Assembly (NCBI GenBank): GCA_026874595.1
Contig: CM049322.1
Span: 24,277,400-24,341,399, forward strand
Length of the DNA: 64,000 bases
Direction of reading: 5' to 3'
Source of the DNA: Sipunculus nudus
Taxonomy: Eukaryota; Annelida; Sipuncula; Golfingiida; Sipunculidae
Shown here: in pieces, positions 1 to 15,100 of the stretch
Position numbering within the stretch: the stretch's first letter is position 1
Layout: every line of letters begins with the position of its first letter
The notes under the pieces: generated by a model
Told to the model about the DNA's origin: nothing
The model's input: only the letters and a program-made list of their open reading frames with translations
The model's database searches: none
Translations under genes and position numbers: made by a program

Positions 1-3000
1 CTCTGTTAAATGTCAGCCAGATGTTGACCATATGCCTAATATGACCAGCCATGCCCCTCTGTTAAATGTCAGCCAGATGTTGACCACATACCTAATATGA
101 CCAGCCATGCCCCTCTGTTAAATGTCAGCCAGATGTTGACCACATACCTAATATGACCAGCCATGCCCCCCTGTTATATGTCAGCCAGATGTTGACCACA
201 TACCTAATATGACCAGCCATGCACCTCTGTTAAACGCCAGCCAAATGTTGACCACATACCTAATATAACCAGCCATGCCCCTCTGTTATATGCCAGCCAG
301 ATGTTGACCACATGCATAATATGACCAGCCATGCCCCTCTGTTAAATGTCAGCCAGATGTTGACCACATACCTAATATGACCAGCCATGCCCCTATGTTA
401 AATGTCAGCCAGATGTTGACCACATACCTAATATGACCAGCCATGCTCCTCTGTTAAATGTCAGCCAGATGTTGACCACATACCTAATATGACCAGCCAT
501 GCCCCTCTGTTAAATGTCAGCCAGATGTTGACCACAGGCCTAATATGACCAGCCATGCCCCTCTGTTAAACGTCAGCCAGATGTTGACCACATACTTAAT
601 AAGACCAGCTAAGCCCCTCTGTTAAATGTCAGCCAGATGTTGACCACATAAATAATATGACCAGCCATGCCCCTCTGTTAAATGTCAGCCAGATGTTGAC
701 CACATAAATAATATGACCAGCCATGCCCCTCTGTTAAATGTCAGCCAGATGTTGACCACATACCTAATAAGAACAGCTATGCCCCTCTGTTAAATGTCAG
801 CCAGATGTTGACCACATACCTAATATGACCAGCCATGCCCCTCTGTTAAATGTCAGCCAGGTGTTGAAAATTACCTAATATAACCAGACATACCCCTCTG
901 TTAAATGCCAGCCAGATGTTGACCACAGGCCTAATATGACCAGCCATGCCCCTCTGTTAAATGTCAGCCAGATATTGACCACATACTTAATAAGACCAGC
1001 CATGCCCCTCTGTTAAATGTCAGCCAGATGTTGACCACATACCTTAAATGATCAGCCATGCCCCACTGTTAAATGTCAGCCAGATGTTGACCACATACTT
1101 AATAAGACCAGCCATGCCCCTCTGTTAAATGTCAGCCAGATGTTGACCACATACCTAATATGACCAGCCATGCACCTCTGTTAAATGCCGGCCAAATAAT
1201 GACCACATACCTAATATAACCAGCCATGCCCCTCTGTTAAATGCCAGCCAGATGTTGACCACAGGCCTAATATGACCAGCCATGCCCCTCTGTTAAATGC
1301 CAGCCAGATGTTGACCACTTACCTAATATGACCAGCCATGCACCTCTGTTAAATGCCAACCGAATGTTGACCACGTACCTAATATGACCAGCCATGCCCC
1401 TCTATTAAATGCCATCCAGATGTTGACCAAAGGGTCTAATATGACCAGCCATGCCCCTCTGTTAAATGTCAGTCAGATATTGATCACATACCTAATATGA
1501 CCAGCCATGCCCCTCTGTTGAATGTCAGCCAGATGTTGACCACTTAAATATTATAACCAGCCATGCCACTCTGTAAAATGCCAGCCAGATGTTGACCACA
1601 TGCCTAATATGACCAGCCATGCCCCTCTGTTAAATGTCAGCCAGATGTTGACCACTTACCTAACATGACCAGCCATGCCCCTCTGTTAAATGTCAGCAAG
1701 ATGTTGACCACAGGCCTAATATGACCAGCCATACCCCTCTGTTTAATGCCAGCCAGATGTTGACCACAGGCCTAATATTACCAGTCATGCCCCTCCGTTA
1801 AATGCCAGCCAAATGATGACCACTTACTTAATATGACCAGCCATACCTCTCTGTTAAATGCCAGCCAGATGTTGACCACATACCTAATATGACCAGCCAT
1901 GCCCCTCTGTTAAATGTCAGCCAGATGTTGACCACAGGCCTAATATGACCATCCATGCCCCTCTGTTAAATGTCAGCCAGATGTTGCCCACTTACCTAAT
2001 AGGACCAGCCATGCCCCTCTGTTGAATGCCAGCCAGATGTTGAAAATTACCTAATATGACCAGCCATGCCCCTCTGTTAAATGTCAGACAGATGTTGACC
2101 ACATACCTAATATGACCAGCCATGCCCCTCTGTTAAATGTCAGCCAGATGTTGACCACAGGCCTAATATGACCAGCCATGCCCCTCTGTTAAATGTCAGC
2201 CAGATGTTGACCACAGGCCTAATATGACCAGCCATGCCCCTCTGTTAAATGTCAGCCAGATGTTGACCACAGGCCTAATATGACCAGCCATGCCCCTCTG
2301 TTAAATGTCAGCCAGATGTTGACCACAGGCCTAATATGACCAGCCATGCCCCTCTGTTAAACGTCAGCCAGATGTTGACCACATACTTAATAAGACCAGC
2401 TAAGCCCCTCTGTTAAATGTCAGCCAGATGTTGACCACATAAATAATACGACCAGCCATGCCCCTCTGTTAAATGTCAGCCAGATGTTGACCACAGGCCT
2501 AATATGACCGGCCATGCCCCTCTGTTAAATGTCAGCCAGATGTTGACCACATACTTAATAAGATCAGCTATGCCCCTCTGTTAAATGTCAGCCAGATGTT
2601 GACCACATACCTAATATGACCAGCCATGCCCCTCTGTTAAATGTCAGCCAGATGTTGACCACAGGCCTAATATGACCAGCCATGCCCCTCTGTTAAATGT
2701 CAGCCAGATGTTGACCACATACTTAATAAGACCAGCCATGCCCCTCTGTTAAATGTCAGCCAGATGTTGACCACATACTTAATAAGAACAGCTATGCCCC
2801 TCTGTTAAATGTCAGCCAGATGTTGACCACATAACTAATATGACCAGCCATGGCCCTCTGTTAAATGTCAGCCAGGTGTTGAAAATTACCTAATATAACC
2901 AGCCATACCCCTCTGTTAAATGCCAGCCAGATGTTGACCACAGGCCTAATATGACCAGCCATGCCCCTCTGTTAAATGTCAGCCAGATGTTGACCACATA

Positions 3001-6000
3001 CTTAATAAGACCAGCCATGCCCCTCTGTTAAATGTCAGCCAGATGTTGACCACATACCTTAAATGATCAGCCATGCCCCTCTGTTAAATGTCAGCCAGAT
3101 GTTGACCACATACTTAATAAGACCAGCCATGCCCCTCTGTTAAATGTCAGCCAGATGTTGACCACATACCTAATATGACCAGCCATGCACCTCTGTTAAA
3201 TGCCAGCCAAATGTTGACCACATACCTAATATAACCAGCCATGCCCCTCTGTTAAATGCCAGCCAAATGTTGACCACATGCATAATATGACCAGCCATGC
3301 CTCTCCGTTAAATGTCAGCCATTTATTGACCACATGCCTAATATGACCAGCCATGCCCCTCTGTTAAATGTCAGCCAGATGTTGACCATATGCCTAATAT
3401 GACCAGCCATGCCCCTCTGTTAAATGTCAGCCAGATGTTGACCACATACCTAATATGACCAGCCATGCCCCTCTGTTAAATGTCAGCCAGATGTTGACCA
3501 CATACCTAATATGACCAGCCATGCCCCCCTGTTAAATGTCAGCCAGATGTTGACCACATACCTAATATGACCAGCCATGCACCTCTGTTAAACGCCAGCC
3601 AAATGTTGACCACATACCTAATATAACCAGCCATGCCCCTCTGTTATATGCCAGCCAGATGTTGACCACATGCATAATATGACCAGCCATGCCCCTCTGT
3701 TAAATGTCAGCCAGATGTTGACCACATACCTAATATGACCAGCCATGCCCCTATGTTAAATGTCAGCCAGATGTTGACCACATACCTAATATGACCAGCC
3801 ATGCTCCTCTGTTAAATGTCAGCCAGATGTTGACCACATACCTAATATGACCAGCCATGCCCCTCTGTTAAATGTCAGCCAGATGTTGACCACAGGCCTA
3901 ATATGACCAGCCATGCCCCTCTGTTAAACGTCAGCCAGATGTTGACCACATACTTAATAAGACCAGCTAAGCCCCTCTGTTAAATGTCAGCCAGATGTTG
4001 ACCACATAAATAATATGACCAGCCATGCCCCTCTGTTAAATGTCAGCCAGATGTTGACCACATAAATAATATGACCAGCCATGCCCCTCTGTTAAATGTC
4101 AGCCAGATGTTGACCACATACCTAATAAGAACAGCTATGCCCCTCTGTTAAATGTCAGCCAGATGTTGACCACATACCTAATATGACCAGCCATGCCCCT
4201 CTGTTAAATGTCAGCCAGGTGTTGAAAATTACCTAATATAACCAGACATACCCCTCTGTTAAATGCCAGCCAGATGTTGACCACAGGCCTAATATGACCA
4301 GCCATGCCCCTCTGTTAAATGTCAGCCAGATATTGACCACATACTTAATAAGACCAGCCATGCCCCTCTGTTAAATGTCAGCCAGATGTTGACCACATAC
4401 CTTAAATGATCAGCCATGCCCCACTGTTAAATGTCAGCCAGATGTTGACCACATACTTAATAAGACCAGCCATGCCCCTCTGTTAAATGTCAGCCAGATG
4501 TTGACCACATACCTAATATGACCAGCCATGCACCTCTGTTAAATGCCGGCCAAATGTTGACCACATACCTAATATAACCAGCCATGCCCCTCTGTTAAAT
4601 GCCAGCCAGATGTTGACCACAGGCCTAATATGACCAGCCATGCCCCTCTGTTAAATGCCAGCCAGATGTTGACCACTTACCTAATATGACCAGCCATGCA
4701 CCTCTGTTAAATGCCAACCGAATGTTGACCACGTACCTAATATGACCAGCCATGCCCCTCTATTAAATGCCATCCAGATGTTGACCAAAGGGCCTAATAT
4801 GACCAGCCATGCCCCTCTGTTAAATGTCAGTCAGATATTGATCACATACCTAATATGACCAGCCATGCCCCTCTGTTGAATGTCAGCCAGATGTTGACCA
4901 CTTAAATATTATAACCAGCCATGCCACTCTGTAAAATGCCAGCCAGATGTTGACCACATGCCTAATATGACCAGCCATGCCCCTCTGTTAAATGTCAGCC
5001 AGATGTTGACCACTTACCTAACATGACCAGCCATGCCCCTCTGTTAAATGTCAGCAAGATGTTGACCACAGGCCTAATATGACCAGCCATACCCCTCTGT
5101 TTAATGCCAGCCAGATGTTGACCACAGGCCTAATATTACCAGTCATGCCCCTCCGTTAAATGCCAGCCAAATGATGACCACTTACTTAATATGACCAGCC
5201 ATACCTCTCTGTTAAATGCCAGCCAGATGTTGACCACATACCTAATATGACCAGCCATGCCCCTCTGTTAAATGTCAGCCAGATGTTGACCACAGGCCTA
5301 ATATGACCATCCATGCCCCTCTGTTAAATGTCAGCCAGATGTTGCCCACTTACCTAATAGGACCAGCCATGCCCCTCTGTTGAATGCCAGCCAGATGTTG
5401 AAAATTACCTAATATGACCAGCCATGCCCCTCTGTTAAATGTCAGACAGATGTTGACCACATACCTAATATGACCAGCCATGCCCCTCTGTTAAATGTCA
5501 GCCAGATGTTGACCACAGGCCTAATATGACCAGCCATGCCCCTCTGTTAAATGTCAGCCAGATGTTGACCACAGGCCTAATATGACCAGCCATGCCCCTC
5601 TGTTAAATGTCAGCCAGATGTTGACCACAGGCCTAATATGACCAGCCATGCCCCTCTGTTAAATGTCAGCCAGATGTTGACCACAGGCCTAATATGACCA
5701 GCCTTGCCCCTCTGTTAAACGTCAGCCAGATGTTGACCACATACTTAATAAGACCAGCTAAGCCCCTCTGTTAAATGTCAGCCAGATGTTGACCACATAA
5801 ATAATACGACCAGCCATGCCCCTCTGTTAAATGTCAGCCAGATGTTGACCACAGGCCTAATATGACCGGCCATGCCCCTCTGTTAAATGTCAGCCAGATG
5901 TTGACCACATACTTAATAAGATCAGCTATGCCCCTCTGTTAAATGTCAGCCAGATGTTGACCACATACCTAATATGACCAGCCATGCCCCTCTGTTAAAT

Positions 6001-6100
6001 GTCAGCCAGATGTTGACCACAGGCCTAATATGACCAGCCATGCCCCTCTGTTAAATGTCAGCCAGATGTTGACCACATACTTAATAAGACCAGCCATGCC
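1..6100. repeat. higher-order repeat pair, offset 3358 bp
   Basis: The run of unit variants from 1 to about 2740 recurs at 3359 to about 6098. Markers include a six-C variant at 165 and 3523, TAAGCCCC units, and the GTTGAAAATT units that lack one base. Only a handful of substitutions were seen between the copies. The first copy then has about 600 bp (2741-3358) not present at the same place in the second. 3358 is 60 units minus 2 bases. Confidence 0.85.
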
Positions 6101-9100
6101 CCTCTGTTAAATGGCAGCCAGATGTTGACCACATACCTAATATGACCAGCCATGCACCTCTGTTAAATGCCATCCAAATGTTGACCACATACCTAATATA
6201 ACCAGCCATGCCCCTCTGTTAAATGCCAGCCAGATGTTGACCACATGCATAATATGACCAGCCATGCCCCTCTGTTAAATGTCAGCCAGATGTTGACCAC
6301 ATACCTAATATGACCAGCCATGCCCCTCTGTTAAATGTCAGCCAGATGTTGACCACATACCTAATATGACCAGCCATGCCCCCCTGTTAAATGTCAGCCA
6401 GATGTTGACCACATACCTAATATGACCAGCCATGCACCTCTGTTAAACGCCAGCCAAATGTTGACCACATACCTAATATAACCAGCCATGCCCCTCTGTT
6501 ATATGCCAGCCAGATGTTGACCACATGCATAATATGACCAGCCATGCCCCTCTGTTAAATGTCAGCCAGATGTTGACCACATACCTAATATGACCAGCCA
6601 TGCCCCTATGTTAAATGTCAGCCAGATGTTGACCACATACCTAATATGACCAGCCATGCTCCTCTGTTAAATGTCAGCCAGATGTTGACCACATACCTAA
6701 TATGACCAGCCATGCCCCTCTGTTAAATGTCAGCCAGATGTTGACCACAGGCCTAATATGACCAGCCATGCCCCTCTGTTAAACGTCAGCCAGATGTTGA
6801 CCACATACTTAATAAGACCAGCTAAGCCCCTCTGTTAAATGTCAGCCAGATGTTGACCACATAAATAATATGACCAGCCATGCCCCTCTGTTAAATGTCA
6901 GCCAGATGTTGACCACATAAATAATATGACCAGCCATGCCCCTCTGTTAAATGTCAGCCAGATGTTGACCACATACCTAATAAGAACAGCTATGCCCCTC
7001 TGTTAAATGTCAGCCAGATGTTGACCACATACCTAATATGACCAGCCATGCCCCTCTGTTAAATGTCAGCCAGGTGTTGAAAATTACCTAATATAACCAG
7101 ACATACCCCTCTGTTAAATGCCAGCCAGATGTTGACCACAGGCCTAATATGACCAGCCATGCCCCTCTGTTAAATGTCAGCCAGATATTGACCACATACT
7201 TAATAAGACCAGCCATGCCCCTCTGTTAAATGTCAGCCAGATGTTGACCACATACCTTAAATGATCAGCCATGCCCCACTGTTAAATGTCAGCCAGATGT
7301 TGACCACATACTTAATAAGACCAGCCATGCCCCTCTGTTAAATGTCAGCCAGATGTTGACCACATACCTAATATGACCAGCCATGCACCTCTGTTAAATG
7401 CCGGCCAAATGTTGACCACATACCTAATATAACCAGCCATGCCCCTCTGTTAAATGCCAGCCAGATGTTGACCACAGGCCTAATATGACCAGCTATGCCC
7501 CTCTGTTAAATGCCAGCCAGATGTTGACCACTTACCTAATATGACCAGCCATGCACCTCTGTTAAATGCCAACCGAATGTTGACCACGTACCTAATATGA
7601 CCAGCCATGCCCCTCTATTAAATGCCATCCAGATGTTGACCAAAGGGCCTAATATGACCAGCCATGCCCCTCTGTTAAATGTCAGTCAGATATTGATCAC
7701 ATACCTAATATGACCAGCCATGCCCCTCTGTTGAATGTCAGCCAGATGTTGACCACTTAAATATTATAACCAGCCATGCCACTCTGTAAAATGCCAGCCA
7801 GATGTTGACCACATGCCTAATATGACCAGCCATGCCCCTCTGTTAAATGTCAGCCAGATGTTGACCACTTACCTAACATGACCAGCCATGCCCCTCTGTT
7901 AAATGTCAGCAAGATGTTGACCACAGGCCTAATATGACCAGCCATACCCCTCTGTTTAATGCCAGCCAGATGTTGACCACAGGCCTAATATTACCAGTCA
8001 TGCCCCTCCGTTAAATGCCAGCCAAATGATGACCACTTACTTAATATGACCAGCAATACCTCTCTGTTAAATGCCAGCCAGATGTTGACCACATACCTAA
8101 TATGACCAGCCATGCCCCTCTGTTAAATGTCAGCCAGATGTTGACCACAGGCCTAATATGACCATCCATGCCCCTCTGTTAAATGTCAGCCAGATGTTGC
8201 CCACTTACCTAATAGGACCAGCCATGCCCCTCTGTTGAATGCCAGCCAGATGTTGAAAATTACCTAATATGACCAGCCATGCCCCTCTGTTAAATGTCAG
8301 ACAGATGTTGACCACATACCTAATATGACCAGCCATGCCCCTCTGTTAAATGTCAGCCAGATGTTGACCACAGGCCTAATATGACCAGCCATGCCCCTCT
8401 GTTAAATGTCAGCCAGATGTTGACCACAGGCCTAATATGACCAGCCATGCCCCTCTGTTAAATGTCAGCCAGATGTTGACCACAGGCCTAATATGACCAG
8501 CCATGCCCCTCTGTTAAATGTCAGCCAGATGTTGACCACAGGCCTAATATGACCAGCCATGCCCCTCTGTTAAACGTCAGCCAGATGTTGACCACATACT
8601 TAATAAGACCAGCTAAGCCCCTCTGTTAAATGTCAGCCAGATGTTGACCACATAAATAATACGACCAGCCATGCCCCTCTGTTAAATGTCAGCCAGATGT
8701 TGACCACAGGCCTAATATGACCGGCCATGCCCCTCTGTTAAATGTCAGCCAGATGTTGACCACATACTTAATAAGATCAGCTATGCCCCTCTGTTAAATG
8801 TCAGCCAGATGTTGACCACATACCTAATATGACCAGCCATGCCCCTCTGTTAAATGTCAGCCAGATGTTGACCACAGGCCTAATATGACCAGCCATGCCC
8901 CTCTGTTAAATGTCAGCCAGATGTTGACCACATACTTAATAAGACCAGCCATGCCCCTCTGTTAAATGGCAGCCAGATGTTGACCACATACCTAATATGA
9001 CCAGCCATGCACCTCTGTTAAATGCCATCCAAATGTTGACCACATACCTAATATAACCAGCCATGCCCCTCTGTTAAATGCCAGCCAGATGTTGACCACA

Positions 9101-9125
9101 TGCATAATATGACCAGCCATGCCCC
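3415..9125. repeat. higher-order repeat pair, offset 2855 bp
   Basis: About 3415-6270 and 6270-9125 share the same order of variants. The marker ATGGCAGCC occurs at 6111 and 8966, and the six-C unit at 3523 and 6378. 2855 is 51 units minus 1 base. The ends are set by where variants stop matching and are accurate to about one unit. Confidence 0.8.
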
Positions 9126-12100
9126 TCTGTTAAATGTCAGCCAGTTGTTGACCACATGCCTAATATGACCAGCCATGCCCCTCTGTTAAATGTCAGCCAG
9201 ATGTTGACCATATGCCTAATATGACCAGCCATGCCCCTCTGTTAAATGTCAGCCAGATGTTGACCACATACCTAATATGACCAGCCATGCCCCTTTGTTA
9301 AATCTCAGCCAGATGTTGACCACATACCTAATATGACCAGCCATGCCCCTCTGTTAAATGTCAGCCAGATGTTGACCACATACCTAATATGACCAGCCAT
9401 GCTCCTCTGTTAAATGTCAGCCAGATGTTGACCACATACCTAATATGACCAGCCATGCCCCTCTGTTAAATGTCAGCCAGATGTTGACCACATACCTAAT
9501 ATGACCAGCCATGCCCCTCTGTTAAATGTCAGCCAGATGTTGACCACAGGCCTAATATGACCAGCCATGCCCCTCTGTTAAATGACACCCAGATGTTGAC
9601 CACATACCTAATAAGAACAGCTATGCCCCTCTGTTAAATGTCAGCCAGATGTTGACCACATACCTAATATGACCAGCCATGCCCCTCTGTTAAATGTCAG
9701 CCAGGTGTTGAAAATTACCTAATATAACCAGCCATACCCCTCTGTTAAATGCCAGCCAGATGTTGACCACAGGCCTAATATGACCAGCCATGCCCCTCTG
9801 TTAAATGTCAGCCAGATGTTGACCACATACTTAATAAGACCAGCCATGCCCCTCTGTTAAATGTCAGCCAGATGTTGACCACATACCTTAAATGATCAGC
9901 CATGCCCCTCTGTTAAATGTCAGCCAGATGTTGACCACATACTCAATAAGACCAGCCATGCCCCTCTGTTAAATGTCAGCCAGATGTTGACCACATACTT
10001 AATATGACCAGCCATGCACCTCTGTTAAATGCCAGCCAAATGTTGACCACATACCTAATATAACCAGCCATGCCCCTCTGTTAAATGCCAGCCAGATGTT
10101 GACCACATGCATAATATGACCAGCCATGCCCCTCTGTTAAATGTCAGCCAGATGTTGACCACATGCCTAATATGACCAGCCATGCCCCTCTGTTAAATGT
10201 CAGCCAGATGTTGACCACATACCTAATATGACCAGCCATGCCCCTCTGTTAAATGTCAGCCAGATGTTGACCACATACCTAATATGACCAGCCATGCCCC
10301 CCTGTTAAATGTCAGCCAGATGTTGACCACATACTTAATATGACCAGCCATGCCCCTCTGTTAAATGTCAGCCAGATGTTGACCACATACCTAATATGAC
10401 CAGCCATGCCCCTCTGTTAAATGTCAGCCAGATGTTGACCACATACCTAATATGACCAGCCATGCCCCTCTGTTAAATGTCAGCAAAATGTTGACCACAT
10501 ACCTAATATGACCAGCCATGCCCCTCTGTTAAATGTCAGCCAGATGTTGACCATATGCCTAATATGACCAGCCATGCCCCTCTGTTAAATGTCAGCCAGA
10601 TGTTGACCACATACCTAATATGACCAGCCATGCCCCTTTGTTAAATCTCAGCCAGATGTTGACCACATACCTAATATGACCAGCCATGCCCCTCTGTTAA
10701 ATGTCAGCCAGATGTTGACCACATACCTAATATGACCATCCATGCTCCTCTGTTAAATGTCAGCCAGATGTTGACCACATACCTAATATGACCAGCCATG
10801 CCCCTCTGTTAAATGTCAGCCAGATGTTGACCACAGGCCTAATATGACCAGCCATGCCCCTCTGTTAAACTTCAGCCAGATGTTGACCACATACTTAATA
10901 TGACCAGCCATGCCCCCCTGTTAAATGTCAGCCAGATGTTGACCACATACTTAATATGACCAGCCATGCCCCTCTGTTAAATGTCAGCCAGATGTTGACC
11001 ACATACCTAATATGACCAGCCATGCCCCTCTGTTAAATGTCAGCCAGATGTTGACCACATACCTAATATGACCAGCCATGCCCCTCTGTTAAATGTCAGC
11101 CAGGTGTTGAAAATTACCTAATATAACCAGCCATACCCCTCTGTTAAATGCCAGCCAGATGTTGACCACAGGCCTAATATGACCAGCCATGCCCCTCTGT
11201 TAAATGTCAGCCAGATGTTGACCACATACTTAATAAGACCAGCCATGCCCCTCTGTTAAATGCCAGTCAGATGTTGACCACAGGCCTAATATGACCAGCC
11301 ATGCCCCTCTGTTAAATGCCAGCCAGATGTTGACCACTTACCTAATATGACCAGCCATGCACCTCTGTTAAATGCCAACCGAATGTTGACCACGTACCTA
11401 ATATGACCAGCCATTCCCCTCTATTAAATGCCATCCAGATGTTGACCAAAGGGCCTAATATGACCAGCCATGCCCCTCTGTTAAATGTCAGCCAGATATT
11501 GACCACATTCCTAATATGACCAGCCATGCCCCTCTGTTGAATGTCAGCCAGATGTTGACCACTTAAATATTATGACCAGCCATGCCACTCTGTAAAATGC
11601 CAGCCAGATGTTGACCACATGCCTAATATGACCAGCCATGCCCCTCTGTTAAACGTCAGCCAGATGTTGACCACTTACCTAACATGACCAGCCATGCCCC
11701 TCTGTTAAATGTCAGCCAGATGATGACCACAGGCCTAATATGACCAGCCATGCCCCTCAGTTTAATGCCAGCCAGATGTTGACCACAGGCCTAATATTAC
11801 CAGCCATGCCCCTCCGTTAAATGCCAGCCAAATGTTGACCACTTACCTAATATGACCAGCCATGCCTCTCTGTTAAATGCCAGCCAGATGTTGACCAAAT
11901 ACCTAATATGACCAGCCATGCCCCTCTGTTAAATGTCAGCCAGATGTTGACCACAGGCCTAATATGACCATCCATGCCCCTCTGTTAAATGTCAGCCAGA
12001 TGTTGACCACTTACCTAATAGGACCAGCCATGCCCCTCTGTTAAATGTCAGCCAGATGTTGACCACATGCATAATATGACCAGCCATGCCCCTCTGTTAA

Positions 12101-15100
12101 ATGTCAGCCAGATGTTGACCACAGGCCTAATATGACCAGCCATGCCCCTCTGTTAAATGTCAGCCAGATGTTGACCACAGGCCTAATATGACCAGCCATG
12201 CCCCTCTGTTAAATGTCAGCCAGATGTTGACCACAGGCCTAATATGACCAGCCTTGCCCCTCTGTTAAACGTCAGCCAGATGTTGACCACATACTTAATA
12301 AGACCAGCTAAGCCCCTCTGTTAAATGTCAGCCAGATGTTGACCACATAAATAATACGACCAGCCATGCCCCTCTGTTAAATGTCAGCCAGATGTTGACC
12401 ACAGGCCTAATATGACCGGCCATGCCCCTCTGTTAAATGTCAGCCAGATGTTGACCACATACTTAATAAGATCAGCTATGCCCCTCTGTTAAATGTCAGC
12501 CAGATGTTGACCACATACCTAATATGACCAGCCATGCCCCTCTGTTAAATGTCAGCCAGATGTTGACCACAGGCCTAATATGACCAGCCATGCCCCTCTG
12601 TTAAATGTCAGCCAGATGTTGACCACATACTTAATAAGACCAGCCATGCCCCTCTGTTAAATGGCAGCCAGATGTTGACCACATACCTAATATGACCAGC
12701 CATGCACCTCTGTTAAATGCCATCCAAATGTTGACCACATACCTAATATAACCAGCCATGCCCCTCTGTTAAATGCCAGCCAGATGTTGACCACATGCAT
12801 AATATGACCAGCCATGCCCCTCTGTTAAATGTCAGCCAGATGTTGACCACATACCTAATATGACCAGCCATGCCCCTCTGTTAAATGTCAGCCAGATGTT
12901 GACCACATACCTAATATGACCAGCCATGCCCCCCTGTTAAATGTCAGCCAGATGTTGACCACATACCTAATATGACCAGCCATGCACCTCTGTTAAACGC
13001 CAGCCAAATGTTGACCACATACCTAATATAACCAGCCATGCCCCTCTGTTATATGCCAGCCAGATGTTGACCACATGCATAATATGACCAGCCATGCCCC
13101 TCTGTTAAATGTCAGCCAGATGTTGACCACATACCTAATATGACCAGCCATGCCCCTATGTTAAATGTCAGCCAGATGTTGACCACATACCTAATATGAC
13201 CAGCCATGCTCCTCTGTTAAATGTCAGCCAGATGTTGACCACATACCTAATATGACCAGCCATGCCCCTCTGTTAAATGTCAGCCAGATGTTGACCACAG
13301 GCCTAATATGACCAGCCATGCCCCTCTGTTAAACGTCAGCCAGATGTTGACCACATACTTAATAAGACCAGCTAAGCCCCTCTGTTAAATGTCAGCCAGA
13401 TGTTGACCACATAAATAATATGACCAGCCATGCCCCTCTGTTAAATGTCAGCCAGATGTTGACCACATAAATAATATGACCAGCCATGCCCCTCTGTTAA
13501 ATGTCAGCCAGATGTTGACCACATACCTAATAAGAACAGCTATGCCCCTCTGTTAAATGTCAGCCAGATGTTGACCACATACCTAATATGACCAGCCATG
13601 CCCCTCTGTTAAATGTCAGCCAGGTGTTGAAAATTACCTAATATAACCAGACATACCCCTCTGTTAAATGCCAGCCAGATGTTGACCACAGGCCTAATAT
13701 GACCAGCCATGCCCCTCTGTTAAATGTCAGCCAGATATTGACCACATACTTAATAAGACCAGCCATGCCCCTCTGTTAAATGTCAGCCAGATGTTGACCA
13801 CATACCTTAAATGATCAGCCATGCCCCACTGTTAAATGTCAGCCAGATGTTGACCACATACTTAATAAGACCAGCCATGCCCCTCTGTTAAATGTCAGCC
13901 AGATGTTGACCACATACCTAATATGACCAGCCATGCACCTCTGTTAAATGCCGGCCAAATGTTGACCACATACCTAATATAACCAGCCATGCCCCTCTGT
14001 TAAATGCCAGCCAGATGTTGACCACAGGCCTAATATGACCAGCTATGCCCCTCTGTTAAATGCCAGCCAGATGTTGACCACTTACCTAATATGACCAGCC
14101 ATGCACCTCTGTTAAATGCCAACCGAATGTTGACCACGTACCTAATATGACCAGCCATGCCCCTCTATTAAATGCCATCCAGATGTTGACCAAAGGGCCT
14201 ACTATGACCAGCCATGCCCCTCTGTTAAATGTCAGTCAGATATTGATCACATACCTAATATGACCAGCCATGCCCCTCTGTTGAATGTCAGCCAGATGTT
14301 GACCACTTATATATTATAACCAGCCATGCCACTCTGTAAAATGCCAGCCAGATGTTGACCACATGCCTAATATGACCAGCCATGCCCCTCTGTTAAATGT
14401 CAGCCAGATGTTGACCACTTACCTAACATGACCAGCCATGCCCCTCTGTTAAATGTCAGCAAGATGTTGACCACAGGCCTAATATGACCAGCCATACCCC
14501 TCTGTTTAATGCCAGCCAGATGTTGACCACAGGCCTAATATTACCAGTCATGCCCCTCCGTTAAATGCCAGCCAAATGATGACCACTTACTTAATATGAC
14601 CAGCAATACCTCTCTGTTAAATGCCAGCCAGATGTTGACCACATACCTAATATGACCAGCCATGCCCCTCTGTTAAATGTCAGCCAGATGTTGACCACAG
14701 GCCTAATATGACCATCCATGCCCCTCTGTTAAATGTCAGCCAGATGTTGCCCACTTACCTAATAGGACCAGCCATGCCCCTCTGTTGAATGCCAGCCAGA
14801 TGTTGAAAATTACCTAATATGACCAGCCATGCCCCTCTGTTAAATGTCAGACAGATGTTGACCACATACCTAATATGACCAGCCATGCCCCTCTGTTAAA
14901 TGTCAGCCAGATGTTGACCACAGGCCTAATATGACCAGCCATGCCCCTCTGTTAAATGTCAGCCAGATGTTGACCACAGGCCTAATATGACCAGCCATGC
15001 CCCTCTGTTAAATGTCAGCCAGATGTTGACCACAGGCCTAATATGACCAGCCATGCCCCTCTGTTAAATGTCAGCCAGATGTTGACCACAGGCCTAATAT

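Noticed and set aside
11342-11527. Identical 61-codon minus-strand frame, also at 17892, 26007 and 30037
   Set aside because: It is the translation of the same three array units copied by higher-order duplication. The 56-bp period shifts the frame every unit, so it only marks block copies. It did help reveal the NRGAWLVILG match to the Ig exon.
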